Shown: positions 1-13,250 of the stretch, one piece after another
Layout of the letters: every line of letters starts with the position of its first letter
Position numbering within the stretch: the first letter of the stretch is position 1
Assembly (NCBI GenBank): GCA_035582835.1
Contig: JAYKAV010000933.1
Span: forward strand, 1,117,748-1,181,747
Direction: 5' to 3'
DNA from: Phoebastria nigripes
Taxonomy: Eukaryota; Chordata; Aves; Procellariiformes; Diomedeidae
Length of the DNA stretch: 64,000 nucleotides
Translations under genes and position numbers: made by a program
Notes under the pieces: generated by a model
Databases searched by the model: none
What the model was told of the DNA's origin: nothing
The model's input: only the letters and a program-made list of their open reading frames with translations

Positions 1-3000
1 GTTTGCATAATCAGATTTTTAATTTACACAGAGGTTTCAGCCTCTTGGGGGGCAGGGAAGATGATTTGCCTGGAATACAGAAGGGATACAAAGACCCTAA
101 ATGCTGCTTATCCTGTGACACTTGCCTCGATATGGCTGAAGGGGAAGGCCACTGGAAAAAAATCCTGTTGGATTTTTAAATGTACAATAGAATTTGGTGC
201 AGAAGAAACACGCAGGGCCAATAACCCAGAGGTCAATGGACTAAAACCATTCTCTGCTATTATTTAGCACCCTACCATAGCACCAGGCCTAAAGCCTGGT
301 TTTTGTGTACAACTGGGGCACCAGCCAAGGTCCCACCATCCCTCAAACCAACAAAATTATATCATCACTTGCAACATTTCCAAATATGGAAGTACAGCAT
401 GGCAGATTGTGGAAGTTTGCATTTTGGCAAGGTATTAAGGAAAGAACATCCTGTCCTCTTTCAAAGCAGAGAGTCCTGAGTAGGAAGCATATCAGAGGAA
501 ACTACAGAGTTCATATTACCACGTTCAGCTGAACCTAACTTCTGTGAAGGTACAACTCAGTGCTGCAGCTGCAACAGCAGTCTCCTCTCCTTGTATTGCA
601 TTCCTGCCATCTACTTTGTGCTGGTGCTAATGGTGAGTTGTATCAGTGCAGAAGGAAGGCAAGCCTGCACAGACAGCAGCAGTGTGACATTGGATTGGCT
701 AAAGCGTATCATGAAACCACCCTCAGGGATAACCAAACAGTGCTCCCAGCTAAGCATGGTATATTGATATCAGGCTCACTCTCAAAGTCATTCAATATGC
801 ACTTTCCCCACTCCCTCTCTATTAATTTGACTTCAACACTCAGGGCCAAGGTGAGGACCTGGATTTAGGGAGAAATGGTAACTGCTACTTTTCTCAACTG
901 TGCAAAGGCTGGGAAGACACAGCTATTAAGTACCTGGTCATCATCAGCAGGTGAATAATCAAATATATAGACCAATGGACCTAGTTTAGATTTATACTTC
1001 ACATATACAATTAGCCATACAATTCCATTTTTATACTACATGGATATTAATGACATTGTTACAACTGTAATCATACAGTTTGCTTTACTGCATACAAGTT
1101 CCCTGCACATTACCTTACTAAGCAATAATAAATTTCATTTATTCAATGACGTATATGCTACGCAGTCTTCTTATTAGTTGGTGTTATTACAGCGGCCAAC
1201 CGCTTGGCCTAGTAGTAAACAGTTATCACATTGTCATTTTAATGGATGGGAACTCAGGTTTTACTGTACATGTGTCAAACTACTACCATAAAACAACGAT
1301 TGTAGCATACTAATGAGCCACATTACTACTGGCTGTTCTCAGAATTTGATTATTCACAATCACTTTCATTTAGGTTGAGCATCAGGATTGTTCAGCGCCA
1401 AGTCTGTTCAGAAGATACTGTACCTGCCTGAAGTAAGTAACCTTTTTACTTTGCATAACCCACCCAAGAATTATTCAGTTAAAAAAGCTTAGCTCATTTT
1501 CAGATTAATGAAGGAATTGTCCCCCCCAACACGTTTCACCACACTTTAGAATGTCAAGTCCTTAGTGACCTGTCCATACTCATAGGAACTTCAGCTCGGA
1601 AGGGACCTCAGGAGGCCTGTAGTCCAACCTCTGGCTCAATGTAGAGTCAACTATGAGGTCAGACCAGGTTATTCAGGGTTTTATTGAGTCTCAAGTCCTT
1701 TCATTAATGAGAACAAGGATAAATATAAGTGTATTTAGCCCATGCATACAAACACTCTTTGAGCCAGCACAGTAGAAGCAAACCTCTGTACCAGGAGCAT
1801 AGCACAGAGAAATCTGAGCTGGATCCACATGATCCAGGTTGATTCAGAAAACCCTCTGTGGGCTGAGCTGATTAGTTTCAGCACAGTTCACAGTGAAATA
1901 ACCACAATATTTCTGGTCCCCAAGCTAGGAAGCATGCATAGAACTTGGGCATTTGCTCCTCTTCCTTTAAACTATTAGCTAAGGCCATCAAAAAAAGTGC
2001 TTATCCATTTTTTTCAAATGTATGAATAAAACAAAAGTACAATTTCTTCAGGAAAAAATACCCAGTCAACTCAGCCTGTTTCCTAGGCCTGGTTCTTCAT
2101 GCACTCTTACACAAAGAGACCATGAAATGGAGCAAAAAAAACCCATGCCTAAACAAGATGTAAGGTTAGTGCTTGATGTTTCAAGCTTTCTTTCAGTCCT
2201 CTCTTGTTTCTGCATAAGTAAGACTATTGTTTCTTAACCAGAAATTAGATTTATATAACTCAAAATTACTGATGAATAAGTAAACATAATTTTCATCAAA
2301 TAGAAGTTAATAAAAGAATCATAACAATCTAATATTTGAAACATTTTTAGAACAGTCTGTGTGTAAAACATCTAAGTATATAACTTTTTTCTCCCTACAG
2401 GTCGAAAGAAATTAGATTTCCTAAAATAGATGCAGAAGTAAATTTTGGTGTGTATAGTACACAAATAATAATGATGCTGATAGAGAATCAGCACATACAG
2501 GATTTTGCTAGTAGGGAATAAATTCAAGGGCTAAAGTTGCAGAAGAGTGAAAGGAGACAGATTTTCAAATTTCTTGCTGCAGTTCACAAGATTAAAATTT
2601 AAGCAATCCAGAGTGAGAATGAGCAAACTTTATATTCATATATTTCTGGCTGTTCAAATTTAGTCTCCTGTTAAAGCTCTATTAAGAACCTTTCAGAGGC
2701 AAACAATGGGCTTTTCAAAAATAAGACAGCAAATCTCTGATAAAAAGAGCCAACTTTGAGTCAAACAAATTAAGATTATTAAACATTTTTTTAATAACTG
2801 AAAGCATGAAAGAATTTTTTCTCCTTAAAAATGTAAGAATTCACACATAGCTATCAGTCAATAAATATCAATAGATTTAAGGGAAAGCATTTATTAGTTT
2901 TCTATTTTAAATTGGTTTGTATGTGTCTGAAATAATCCAACTGTATATTACATAGTTAAAATAACAAAGTTCTTTTGTATATAACTTTTTTAAGTGACTG

Positions 3001-4990
3001 CCAATTTTGAGAAGTGATTACATTTCACATAGATAAAAAAGAGTTATAAAAGAAGTTACATAATGAAAACACCTTCACTAGATAGGTAAAGTCCTTCCTG
3101 CTTGTACTAAGTCTGAACAACAAATTTCCACCTAACAGTAAAATAAAAGAACCCACCAACCCTGAACCATGGGCTCAGAAACTACAGCTAAGGAATTGCT
3201 TCAGTGCAGCTACTACTTCAGCCTACTGGCTGGAAAACTACCAAGCCCCTCAACCTTCCCTGCAGCATTTTAAAACCAGAGGCAGAGGAGAAAAGAAACA
3301 AAGAAATAGAGCATCAGCTGCCTGACAGGGACTGAGCACTCTCCACTCTCTTTAATTTCAATTTCTGATTAATTTTTAGACTAAACGTCTACACACATCC
3401 TGGCACTACAAGCTAAAAAGTTATTACCACAAGATATTAGCTACAATCTTTTTCCCATTGAAGGGAGCAGCAAACAACTTCCATCAGTGTTAAGGGACAC
3501 AAGAACAACAGCTGCTGCTATTGTTGTTACATCTCTTCAGTGCTCAGTTCTTGGCCCACTCCTTAGAAGAAACCATTGAAGAAAATTATGCAGTTTCTGC
3601 TTAAGTTTAGTACCACACTGGCTTCTAACCAATTACCAACCAGACAAATACAAGTTAGATATTCGAAGCCTATGAACAGCTTCCCCCTGTTGTGACCCAT
3701 TTGCTAGCTGCAATTTATGAGAACAGAATGTGGTCCATGAAAGGATCACAAAACTTGATTAAAAAACAACACTTTCCCTGCAACACACACATTCATAAAC
3801 GTGATAAAATGGGAGGCAGGAATGAAGATGTAACAAATATTCAAGCATTAGTCCTATTTTTTAGTAAAGAAAAGCCTTTGTGATTAGATTGCAAAATAGC
3901 ACATATGGATTTTTCTTTCAATAAATTAACTTGACTCATGGCTTTTTTTTTTTTACTTTTCTGTAATCAGTAAGATCACTTAAGATTAAAGAAGGTGCAC
4001 TACAATAAAGAATGATGTCTGCAGGTATATAGCATACACAAAAATGCCTGTATAGCATGTGCTGTATGATCCCTCATACAAACAAAGCAAGAAACAGAAG
4101 AAATTTCAGCCTGAGAAACCAAACTTCTGACACTTCCCAGGTCCTTCAGCAGGATGTGTGCCAGACAATAATATTAAGCATTGTATACTCTAGGAGAAAT
4201 TGTTCCACCCAAGAGAGACCTTTAAGTAAGACAGTATATTATACACATGAAGCTAAGTAGTGGAAGAGGTACTATATTTTCCATGAACAAAACCTTAAAT
4301 ATCTTCTTTACTTGCAACTTCAAATGTAGTTTTCTATATGCAATTAATTTTTGACTGGAGGTCTTTTTTCCTCCTCTTACAAACAATAATACTAAAGTCA
4401 CTTCCCTTAGCATACAAAAATGTCCTAAATTCCCCCACTCAGTCTCTTTGATTTCTAATATAGATCAAAAATTCATGCAAAGAAAACCATGTCTAAAATA
4501 CAAATTACGGAATTAGATAATTGTGAAAAAACTGTATTTAACTGCACTCTCCCAGGTCTAAGTCTTCCAGCTGAAATTGGCATATAACTAGAAAGGAACA
4601 GACTGAAAGCAGTCTGGAATTACAGATTCCATCCTCTCCCAGAAGCCTTTACTCACAGCAACTCACAAAAGGGCTAGACTGACTCGCAAGCACTGGGCAG
4701 AAGCAGCACCATCTCTGTACTGGAGGCATTCCTGTCCCTACCATTACATTTTGTTATTGTAATTTTGTGGATCTTGTATGAGGCCATGCCCCTCCCACAG
4801 TAAAGCAATGAAAGCATATTAGTTAAAGTCTCAACTGAACATACAATTAAGAGGCATGGGAAGGTGGTCCCCATATATTCCTCAGGTTATTTCCCTTTAG
4901 TTTAGAGAGACCAAGTTATGCACCAGGTTGCATAATATTATTATTACTACTTATTATATTATTGCATAACTATATATATGCACTCCTTAC
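1..4990. other. No confident gene; presumed intron or 3' part of the minus-strand gene
   Basis: AT-rich noncoding sequence with only short open frames. It holds the CR1 fragment at 1.6 kb. A plus-strand segment at about 1376-1434 (after TTTCATTTAG, before GTAAGT) is open for 19 codons but isolated. I see no other feature. Confidence 0.5.
1581..1698 (-). mobile_element. CR1 3'-end fragment, old
   Basis: In plus orientation it reads GGAAGGGACCTCAGGAGGCC, then AGTCCAACCTCTGGCTCAAT, AGAGTCAACTATGAGGTCAG and ACCAGGTTATTCAGGGTTTT. This is the reverse complement of the CR1 3' UTR and end of ORF2, as in many avian CR1 fragments. The terminal repeat unit is degraded, so it is an older copy than the one at 11.6 kb. 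Confidence 0.85.
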
Positions 4991-5029
4991 ATTGTACAGA
5001 CTCCAATTATATAAGTTGATTCAGAGAGA
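4991..5029 (-). CDS. Possible further exon of the minus-strand gene
   Basis: A 39-base open segment between a moderate acceptor (GATTTCCGTACAG) and a good donor (ACAAT/GTAAGG), reading LSESTYIIGVCT in the open phase. It requires a preceding exon that ends with two extra bases, which the 6.1 kb exon does not clearly provide. Short exons like this arise readily by chance, so this is only a candidate. Confidence 0.2.
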
Positions 5030-6040
5030 CTGTACGGAAATCAAGTCTACCACATGCAGTTATTACTGTGCTATGCCTAAAAGATTTTAAGTGCTTTAGA
5101 GCTTATACAAAATGGTCAAAACCACTCAACTCATCCCACAAACAAAAAGGAGCACAGATTTTCTGGAAGATGGCAGTAATTGTGCAAAATTTTTGCATTT
5201 TACTTGTAGAAATGGGAAGTAAAGAAGGAGCTCTCTAGGTAACTAGCACTCTCACAGTTTCTATGGATGCAATTAGTATCTCAAGGCAGCTACGAAATTT
5301 GCTCAATCCAAAACAAGCCTGTAAAGTCTTAAAACCTAACACACTAATTTTTACATTCATTATTTTATCCTCCTGAAAGGGCTATATTAACACAAAGTGG
5401 GACTGGAGTCTAAATTAACAGACACCATAAACTTTAAGAGATAGCTGCCCTGGCAATAAAAGAGGTATATTTTTGCTAAGTAACTCACTGAACTATAGTA
5501 AAAAAATTTACAGCACTGAAAAGAGGACTTTTGACTTCACAACAGACTTTGGAAGAGAAGAGGTCACCTCTTGCTATATAGCTTCCTAGTGTTGATGAAA
5601 GCCTACAACACAGTATAAAATCTTTTCAAGGTCATGCATTTCAAACCCATGAAAAGCAATCTGGTTAAACTCAATTATCTATTTACTACCATCTTATCTA
5701 TCTCAATTTACTATCATCTTAGTTCCAAACAACTCAAACTTTGCATCTGAAAGCTTTAACTTAGGCCTTAGAAAGTATTTAAAGGAAAATAAATACACCT
5801 CCAATTCCTGAGTGAATTGCTAATGCTGAGAGAGTCAGTGATTTTTTTAAACCAACTCCAAACCTGATTATTCATACTCTAATAGTTGAACTACAGCAGC
5901 AGAATGAAAAATGGATGCTACCAGATCCACACAACATGTAGACTAGATTTCAATAAAATCAGAAATACCATAAAAATCAAACTGAAGGCTTTAGAAATCA
6001 CATGTACCACAAGCCAGTAACAGGAATGAAATGGTGTTAC

Positions 6041-6151
6041 AGCCTTTTAAACCAGATAGAACACAAAAAAACCCTTCTCTACAGCTTGGTTGTCTGCAAA
6101 TAGCTCTTAACATTTCAGCCATAGAAAATATTCTTGCAAACACAGCCAGTC
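6041..6151 (-). CDS. Coding exon 8 of the minus-strand gene, 3' limit uncertain
   Basis: A T-rich acceptor (ACTTTTTGCATCTTTGTAG) opens this exon. It begins with two bases that complete the Arg codon started at 7.5 kb and continues LAVFARIFSMAEMLRAICRQ, then a Cys-containing stretch. The donor is unclear: GGCT/GTAACA at 6041 is one choice, AGCT/GTAGAG a few codons earlier another. The sequence past this exon is not traced with confidence. Confidence 0.5.
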
Positions 6152-7427
6152 CTACAAAGATGCAAAAAGTATCATAAAACACAAATACAAACTTAAGGAA
6201 CTAGTGCAGTAAAGCAGTTTTTTCTTTACGTAGAATCATGCTGGAAATCAGAAGGAGCTACAGAGGTAAGCATCTGTGCAGCAGAAGCATTCTTTTAGTG
6301 ATGTAAGGGATTCAAAACATTTCTTTCCTGTTTTCTACTCCTCAGTTAATTCTAATAAAAACATGCAGGACAGACTGATGTTACTTCCAAAATGTTCTTT
6401 GTGCATCCTATTAGTCAACATTGCTCCATATCAAATACCCTCAAGTATTTGTATCTTGAAGACATAAAAACCCAAAACATTATGGCCAGTGTAAGCTATT
6501 GCCTTTCTAACTGAAATGGCTCAAAACTCAAACAGCATGTAGATACCTTAGAAAAAAATTAATTAATGACCAAAAGTCTTTCCCATAGAAGATACGACTG
6601 TGAAGAGAGCTTCACAAGGAAGAAAAACACAGAAGATGTCCGTATATGTCCAGCAGTGCCTGTAAAAAAATATTCCATTAAAGAAAATTTCTTTTCCATT
6701 GTGCTGCCTGGCATTGTGCCTAATTACTGTGGTAAAAAAGAAAAATGGATGAAAAATGATCCTGCACAGCTTTAACTCTCTATAAGCTCTTTCTAACTTG
6801 AAAATTATGTTTGCTCTCAACAAATGTTAATTTCTCTGCTAAAAAACATCTAGGATTGCTGAGAGGTTAATGAGATATATTTTAAGTAATATTTTAATAT
6901 AAATTATTATAGCAAGACAGTAATTACATTTTATTAATAAGAAAGCAGTAAATTTAAAGTTACACTTTCTATGCACCTATTCCCCTAAAAATCTCCAGTC
7001 ATTTTATAATTACCTCAAAGTCTCTACCCAAATAAAATTCTGAGTGGAAACTGCTTCGTATCCAGCTCCCACAGTGTTTGGTTCTGAGTCCAGAAAACTG
7101 ATTTAATGGTCAGACACTAACTAACCTGAGCTGGTTTAATTTTCAACTCTGCATTTTGTGTTTTTTTGTTTTTGTTTAATTAAAAGAGAGACTCTCAAAA
7201 GTCTCTAATCCCTCTATACTGCACTTCTTACTTCTTGGCCTGAACATGCTGCTATGTCCATTCAAAAGATTATCTGCTGGTTTGAGCATCCAGTCAGTTC
7301 TATAATTTAAGCCTATTTAATAGATGGTTCAAACTAGGCTCCTAAGTGTTTTATCATAGAGCAAAGCAGTGAATGGAAGAAAATGATGCTATAAATGCTG
7401 CAAGTACATCCACAGCATTCAACTCAC

Positions 7428-7543
7428 TTCTGCAGTTCTCAGTTAAGTTTAACAGCAGGCGGGCGACCAAGTAAGCAAGTCTCTGAACTGAAACAGGTAA
7501 CTTTGACATCAATCTAGCAACTCTGACATCAAACTCTTTTTTT
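7428..7543 (-). CDS. Coding exon 7 of the minus-strand gene, HEAT/ARM-like
   Basis: This is the most convincing exon of the gene. The acceptor is CTATTCTCTCACTTTACAG and the donor is CAGAA/GTGAGT. It encodes 38 codons that include KKEFDVRVARLMSKLPVSV and then QRLAYLVARLLLNLTENCR, an amphipathic helix pair typical of alpha-solenoid proteins. The first base completes an Arg codon with the 10.6 kb exon, and the last base joins two bases of the 6.1 kb exon to give Arg again. The family is not identified. Confidence 0.68.
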
Positions 7544-10500
7544 CTGTAAAGTGAGAGAATAGTTAACAAAAGCCACATATATTTCTATTAGAACTTCTGA
7601 TATAAACTTGAGATCTAATTAACAAATTGACAGCTTTACTTAAAAGAATTCACCTTGAGGGTTGTTGCGGGACATCAAGTTGTACTTGTCTCTTCCATTG
7701 CTGGGGAAGAATGATGCATAACAGCAGTTCTGAAATTATGCTTGTTATGCTGTCAGCATTCTATTTTACTAATTCTGTCAACAAGAAACAGACACTATGT
7801 TTGTTTTTTTCCTGACAACAGTTCAATGGGGGAAGGCAACAAGCTTGAAGACAGCTCAAGAATGTTTAATTGCTTTACAAAATGGGACGCTACAGGACTC
7901 ACCTGTACTGAACAAATGACACACAACAGACGTTAGGAGCATTACTGGTGCTGTGCCTACCTCCTAAATGTTAGCTATAAAATCAGCAAGGTACCCACTG
8001 AGTTATCCAATAGATGTATATTCTGTTTCCTAACATGAAAAAGTCTACAGAAGGTAGTCTTCTAGTAAAGCTGCAAAGCAAGGCAAAAGGAAAGAATGTA
8101 AAAAAAAAAAAGACACTCTTAGAAAAACAAAAGTTTTTTTCCCCGCCAGAAATTAATTGTTTTCTCTTTGGATTGGTAAATATTAACTATGAATATTTAA
8201 GGTCTTTCATGACAATATTTAACATTTTATTCATGGTTCAATCTGATGAGAAAACATGCCGTATTTTCTTTTCTTTACTTATAGTGACCTATGTATGGAG
8301 TATTTTTAGCTAGTAAAACATTTTAAGGATTTATTTTCTGTTTCTTCTTCCATCCCAACCCTTTAAAGGGCTTTAAACAGCTTCCTGAAGTCATCAGGAA
8401 GTCAAAAACTTAAGATTTGCCTTCAACCTGACTGCGACGTGCCCACATTTGCAAGTACCATTCATAATGAATCCACAACTAGGTGGATTTCTCCTTACTC
8501 CCAGGTTCCAGGAGCATGGCTTTTCCCCCATTGTTAGTTGCTAGCTATAATAGGTTTATATGGATTAGCTGCATTAGTGGTGCGTCCCTGATAAGCTATG
8601 ATGCGAGATAGCTAATCACCTTCTCCCTCCTTTCCATCACCCTTCTTCAATACAAGTTGTTCTTGTCTTTTTTTCAACTGGCCCACTCCCTGACCTTACA
8701 GACCTATTGATCTTTTAACATTTCAGGAGACAGCTGTAGAATGTGTAGCAGGCTATTAGTTGTCTTATTGCATCTTAAGAAATTGATGATTCTGTTACTG
8801 TCTAAATCAAACATAATCAGATATATAATTCCATCTTGTAGCTTTAAGTAACCATTACCACATTGTAAAGGCTACACAGTTAAATCAGTAGCTCCATTTC
8901 TGAATCACATCAAGAACTGGTGTTGGATTAGAAGTAGACAAGACAACAGAATGACTTTTGGTCACTATGGGTAGATTTTCTTACCTTACTCCTCCCCAAT
9001 TTTCAGGCCAAACCTGCTTTTACTCTAATCAATTTGAGGGAATGAACAAATGACAATACAACTTTTCCACCATTCTTAACTGCAAATTACTAAGGTCAAT
9101 ACTCTTTTCCTGTGGAGTAATCACCTTCTATACCAGACCATGCTTGTGAATCTGTACCTTTCTCAAAATGAAAAGGCAGGAGCAGGATAGAAAGCAGAAT
9201 CAAGCAGACCTAGTGCTATTCTTCCTATCTTGCAAGTCATTCCTCAGGAGCAGAATACAAAGAACCAACGAAACAGCTATTTAAAGGAGCTATCTCACTG
9301 TTATGAACCATAGTGAAAGAACCATAGTGTAAGCTACATACATTTCACTGCAGAGATAAAATTGTTCTGTATGGTTGTTGATATGGTTAAGTATCATCTA
9401 GGAGATAATGAGCACTCTCTGTTCCTGCTGAATATCATTTTGTACAAAATAGCAATGGAAAGGATTTTCCTCATTAACGAACCATGATGGGGGGAAGAAT
9501 GAAACTTAAGACAGCTAATTTTTCCAGGATAAGAATGTTCTGCATTTTTAGGTCATTTGAGTTCCATATTAATTATAGAAAGATGGAGGCTTTACAATCC
9601 CCCTGCTCCCTCTCTCATTACATATGTAATTGTAAAAGCTACCTTGCTGTAATAAAACATTCATCTCTGTACTACTTATTATGGGATCACAGACTCATAG
9701 TGATGGATGACCATGTGTCAGAGCACATTTCCACAGTACACTATAATATCACTGAGTCATCATTTGGAATGTGAAAGCACAAGTCCAGAATCTTAGCTAG
9801 ACTACACCTTTTTGTTCTTTTGTTTTAAACCAACTTGCTAAAGTAGCTTCTGAGTCATATCATATACAGAGATACCTGACATGTTATTCGGGCATAGTCA
9901 TACCTCACTGAATAATTCTGCATATGTACAAATACACAGAACTGCAACTATCTTCTGAGACTTGCCTTCCTTGCAGTGTTAAACACAGAATTCATTATAC
10001 CCCGAACAGTAGTACAGGACATAGGCATGAATCTTACGCAGATTTAAACAAAAAAGACTGGAAAGATACTACTTCATTGCAGTTGATATGACAGTACTTG
10101 CTTTGTAATGCAGTAATGACAGAAATTAGAAAACTTGTTAACTTATCTGAAGATATATCGATGAAGTTTATTTCATCTGCAGACCTACAGAAAAAAAATT
10201 TTGGCACGTATCTTCATTCAGCTGGTGTTCAAATACAGTTTCTAATGTGGCTTTTTGCTCTTTTTTTATGTGTTGTGTGGTCCAGGACAACCACAACCTA
10301 CAAATACATCTGGAAGATACATTTACCTATTTACAATAGCTACTCACAGCTGCTTCTAGATTAAAAAAAACCCCATACTAGACTGAAAAAGTGTGTCAGT
10401 CAGCAGCTTTCACTAAAAAGAGGTAAGTAAAAAGAAGCAAACACTTGATTCCCAAGTTCTCAGAAGCCTGGACTGGAAGCTATAGAAAAGTCTAAGCTCA

Positions 10501-10595
10501 GAATGACTGTATTCTCTCAATCTAAGATTCCTATATCTTTAATTAAGAACAACCTTCACACAGAAGGTTAAGCACAGTTCTTCCAAATATCGTAC

Positions 10596-10657
10596 CTCTC
10601 AAAACTTATCGCCCTGGTCATGGACATTACAGTGTGCAAGTTAGCCAACGTAAAAGT
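10596..10657 (-). CDS. Coding exon 6 of the minus-strand gene
   Basis: Acceptor TTCTTATTTTAAG and a consensus-like donor GAGAG/GTACGA bound this 62-base exon. It is open from its first base and reads TFTLANLHTVMSMTRAISFE plus two bases. The start phase matches the end of the 15.5 kb exon and the end phase matches the start of the 7.5 kb exon (joined codon Arg). Helical, no recognised motif. The CR1 element lies in the intron just upstream. Confidence 0.55.
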
Positions 10658-11359
10658 CTTAAAATAAGAACTCATTTTAATTTTTCGAGAAAGACAAAAG
10701 AAACACTGGCTCCTTGGTCCTTTTATCTGAAGGAAAACTGGGACCTAACTCTAATGCTACTGACAACAATTTTCAATAAGATGAATACACATAAATATCC
10801 AAATAAGAATTGTACAATATAACCAATGCACTGGCATAGATATATATACACACTCACGGGTACATATATTCTCAGCAAGTTCTATGGAACTTACATAAAC
10901 AGGTCTTCTGGAAAGAGGGGAAAAACAAAACAAAACAAACCTCAAAAATTTAATCTATGTTATGTATCTAATTGCATATGCATAATCCATATAAGTATGC
11001 ATAAATCAGTCTCTCACACGCACTACTTACAAAGAATGTGCAAATCTCCCACACCTCTGAAAAGAGAAAACAAATTGCAAAAACATACCATCTTACTTGT
11101 CGATTCTTACAAAAAGGAAGGTTACAGTGGGAAATCCCAGTCTTTGGATCAAAACAGTCAAAATCAGCATCACATTAATATCAATGGGATGGTGTTGCTT
11201 TGCCAACCTATGTACTTCTCTGTAATTCAAATTATGCATGTATACATGTATACCCTTTACAGAATATTTTCCCTTCATCCTATCCAACACAAAATGTTGA
11301 GTTTCACTTACCCTTCAGTGTGTCCTCCTTTGTAGGGCCACGTTAATGTTAGTTAAATT

Positions 11360-11383
11360 AAAAAAAAAAAAAAAAAAAAAAAA
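11360..11383 (+). repeat. Poly-A tract
   Basis: About 24 As following AGTTAAATT, about 240 bases upstream of the CR1. No retroposed gene body is recognised to its left. Possibly a microsatellite. Confidence 0.7.
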
Positions 11384-11626
11384 GTGTTTGAAGTTCTAAC
11401 TAAGCATTTAACATTTTCAGTGCTTATCCAAACTGAGTTTTATATGAAGTTATTTTACTTTCTCAATAATTATCAAGCAGAAAATACAGAGCAGTAAGTA
11501 TTTATTTTTAGAGAAAGATCTTAGCATCATGTAAACTGAAAAATAAAGGTATGAAATTCATGTCTTCAGGTTTCACTATTGCTGGACATTATTCACATAA
11601 CAGGCTAAACAACTACTTGTGGAGGA

Positions 11627-12934
11627 GTGACTGTAACAAATAAAGGGTGCCCATCATCATTTATCTCGAGCCTCACCACCCAAGCCACAGAAAGCAAAGG
11701 CAGGGACTGGCAGAATGAAGAGCCGCCCACTGTAGGAGAAGATCAGGTTCGAGAACATCTAAGGAGCCTGAAGGTGCACAAGTCCATGGGACCTGATGAG
11801 ATCCATCTGCGGGCCCTGAAGGAACTGGTGGATGAAGTTGCTAAGCCACTATCCATCGTATTTGAGAAGTCATGGCAGTCCGGTGAAGTCCCCACTGACT
11901 GGAAAAGGGGAAACATAACCCCCATTTTTAAAAAGGGAAAAAAGGAAGACCCGGGGAACTACAGGCCAGTCAGTCTCACCTCTGTGCCCAGCAAGATCAT
12001 GGAACGGATCCTCCTGGAAGCTATGCTAAGGCACATGGAGGACAGGGAGCTGATTCGAGACAGCCAGCATGCCTTCACCAAGGGCAAGTCCTGCCTGACC
12101 AACCTAGTGGCCTTCTATGATGGAGTGACTACATCAGTGGACACGGCAAGGGCTACAGATGCCGTCTATCTGGACCTCTGTAAGGCCTTTGACACGGTCC
12201 CCCACAACATCCTTCCCTTTAAACTGGAGATGTATGGATTTGATGGGTGGACTGTCCGGTGTGTGAGGAATTGGTTAGATGGTCGCATCCAGAGGGTAGT
12301 GGTCAACGGCTCAGTGTCCAGATGGAGATCGGTGACGAGTGGCATCCCACAGGGGTCTGTATTGGGACTGGTACTGTTCAGTATCTTCATCAGTGACAGA
12401 GACAGTGGGATCAAGTGCACCCTCAGCAAGTTTGCAGATGACACCAGGCTGAGTGGTGCGGTCAACGCGCCTGAGGGACGGGATGCCATCCAGAGGGACC
12501 TGGACAAGCTCGAGAAGTGGGCCCGTGTGAACCTCATGAGGATCAACAAGGCCAAATGCAAGGTCCTGCACCTGGGTCGGGGCAACCCCCGGTATCAACA
12601 CAGGCTGGGGGACAAAGGGATTGAGAGCAGCCCGGCCGAGAAGGACTTGGGGGTACTGGTGGATGAAAAGCTCGACAAGAGCCAGCAATGTACGCTCACA
12701 GCCCAGAAGGCCAACCGTACCCTGGGCTGCATCAAAAGAAGCGTGGCCAGCAGGTCGCGGGAGGTGATTCTGCCCCTCTACTCTGCTCTGGGGAGACACC
12801 CCCACACACCCCACCCCCCCGCAGTACTGCGTCCAGCTCTGGAGCCCTCAGCACAAGAAAGACATGGACCTGTTGGAGCAGGTCCAGAGGAGGGCCACAA
12901 AAATGATCAGGGGAATGGAACACCTCTCCTGTGA
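11627..12934 (+). pseudogene. CR1 ORF2 reverse transcriptase, 5'-truncated and frameshifted
   Basis: CR1 LINE reverse transcriptase, which copies element RNA at a nicked target. The open frame shows [20 protein letters not shown], then palm motif A LDLCKAFD (residues 182-189, Asp183), motif [11 protein letters not shown] (Pro at 241), and the catalytic FADD box (residues 269-272) in KFADDTRL. All three catalytic aspartates are present. The endonuclease and ORF1 are missing. After LPLYSAL a C-rich insertion at about 12791-12822 shifts the frame, so the last 48 codons of this frame are spurious; the true frame resumes at 12822. Not expected to be active. Confidence 0.93.
12791..12822 (+). repeat. 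C-rich expansion causing the CR1 frameshift
   Basis: Where CR1 copies normally have a short stretch encoding VRPHLEYC, this copy has a longer run of CCCCC, CACACA and CCCCCCC. By comparison with the usual length it is about 16 bases longer, a +1 shift. Replication slippage in a C/CA tract is the simplest cause; an assembly or base-calling error in the homopolymers is possible. Confidence 0.6.
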
Positions 12935-13250
12935 AGAAAGGCTGAGAGAGTTGGGGCTGTTCAGCCTGGAGAAGAGAGGGCTTCGGGGAGACCTTACTGC
13001 AACCTATCAGTACTTAAAGGGGGCTTATAAAAAAGATGGCAGCAAACTTTTTAGCAGGGCCTGTTGCAACAGGACAAGGGGGAATGGTTTTAAACTAAAA
13101 GAGGGGAGATTTAGACTAGATACAAGGAAGAAATTTTTTACGCTGAGGGTGGTGAAACACTGGCACAGGTTGCCCAGAGAAGTGGTAGATGCCCCATCCC
13201 TGGAAACATTCAAGGTCAGGTTGGACAGGGCTCTGAGCAACCTGATCTAG
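12822..13250 (+). pseudogene. CR1 ORF2 C-terminal segment after the frameshift
   Basis: In another frame the CR1 protein resumes with [20 protein letters not shown] and continues through [38 protein letters not shown] and [19 protein letters not shown] to NLI and a stop at 13248-13250. This is the conserved C-terminal region of CR1 ORF2, including the usual [10 protein letters not shown] motif. It has no further internal stop. Its frame differs from that of the RT segment because of the C-rich insertion just before it. Confidence 0.93.

Noticed and set aside
7014..7097. Minus-strand exon candidate with donor TTTGAG/GTAATT (28 open codons)
   Set aside because: Good donor and open, but its phases (0/0) cannot sit between the 7.5 kb exon (one base over) and the 6.1 kb exon (needs one base).
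9014..9079. Minus-strand exon candidate reading KNGGKVVLSFVHSLKLIRVK
   Set aside because: Protein-like, but its phases (2 in, 1 out) do not fit between the 10.6 kb and 7.5 kb exons, which already join.
10826..11335. 169-codon plus-strand open frame
   Set aside because: Composition is low complexity (Tyr/His/Ile/Lys/Cys rich), no plausible exon boundaries, contains no domain-like stretch; runs of this length have an appreciable chance of occurring in the window.
12166..12814. Two minus-strand frames over the CR1
   Set aside because: Shadow frames opposite the CR1 reverse transcriptase.
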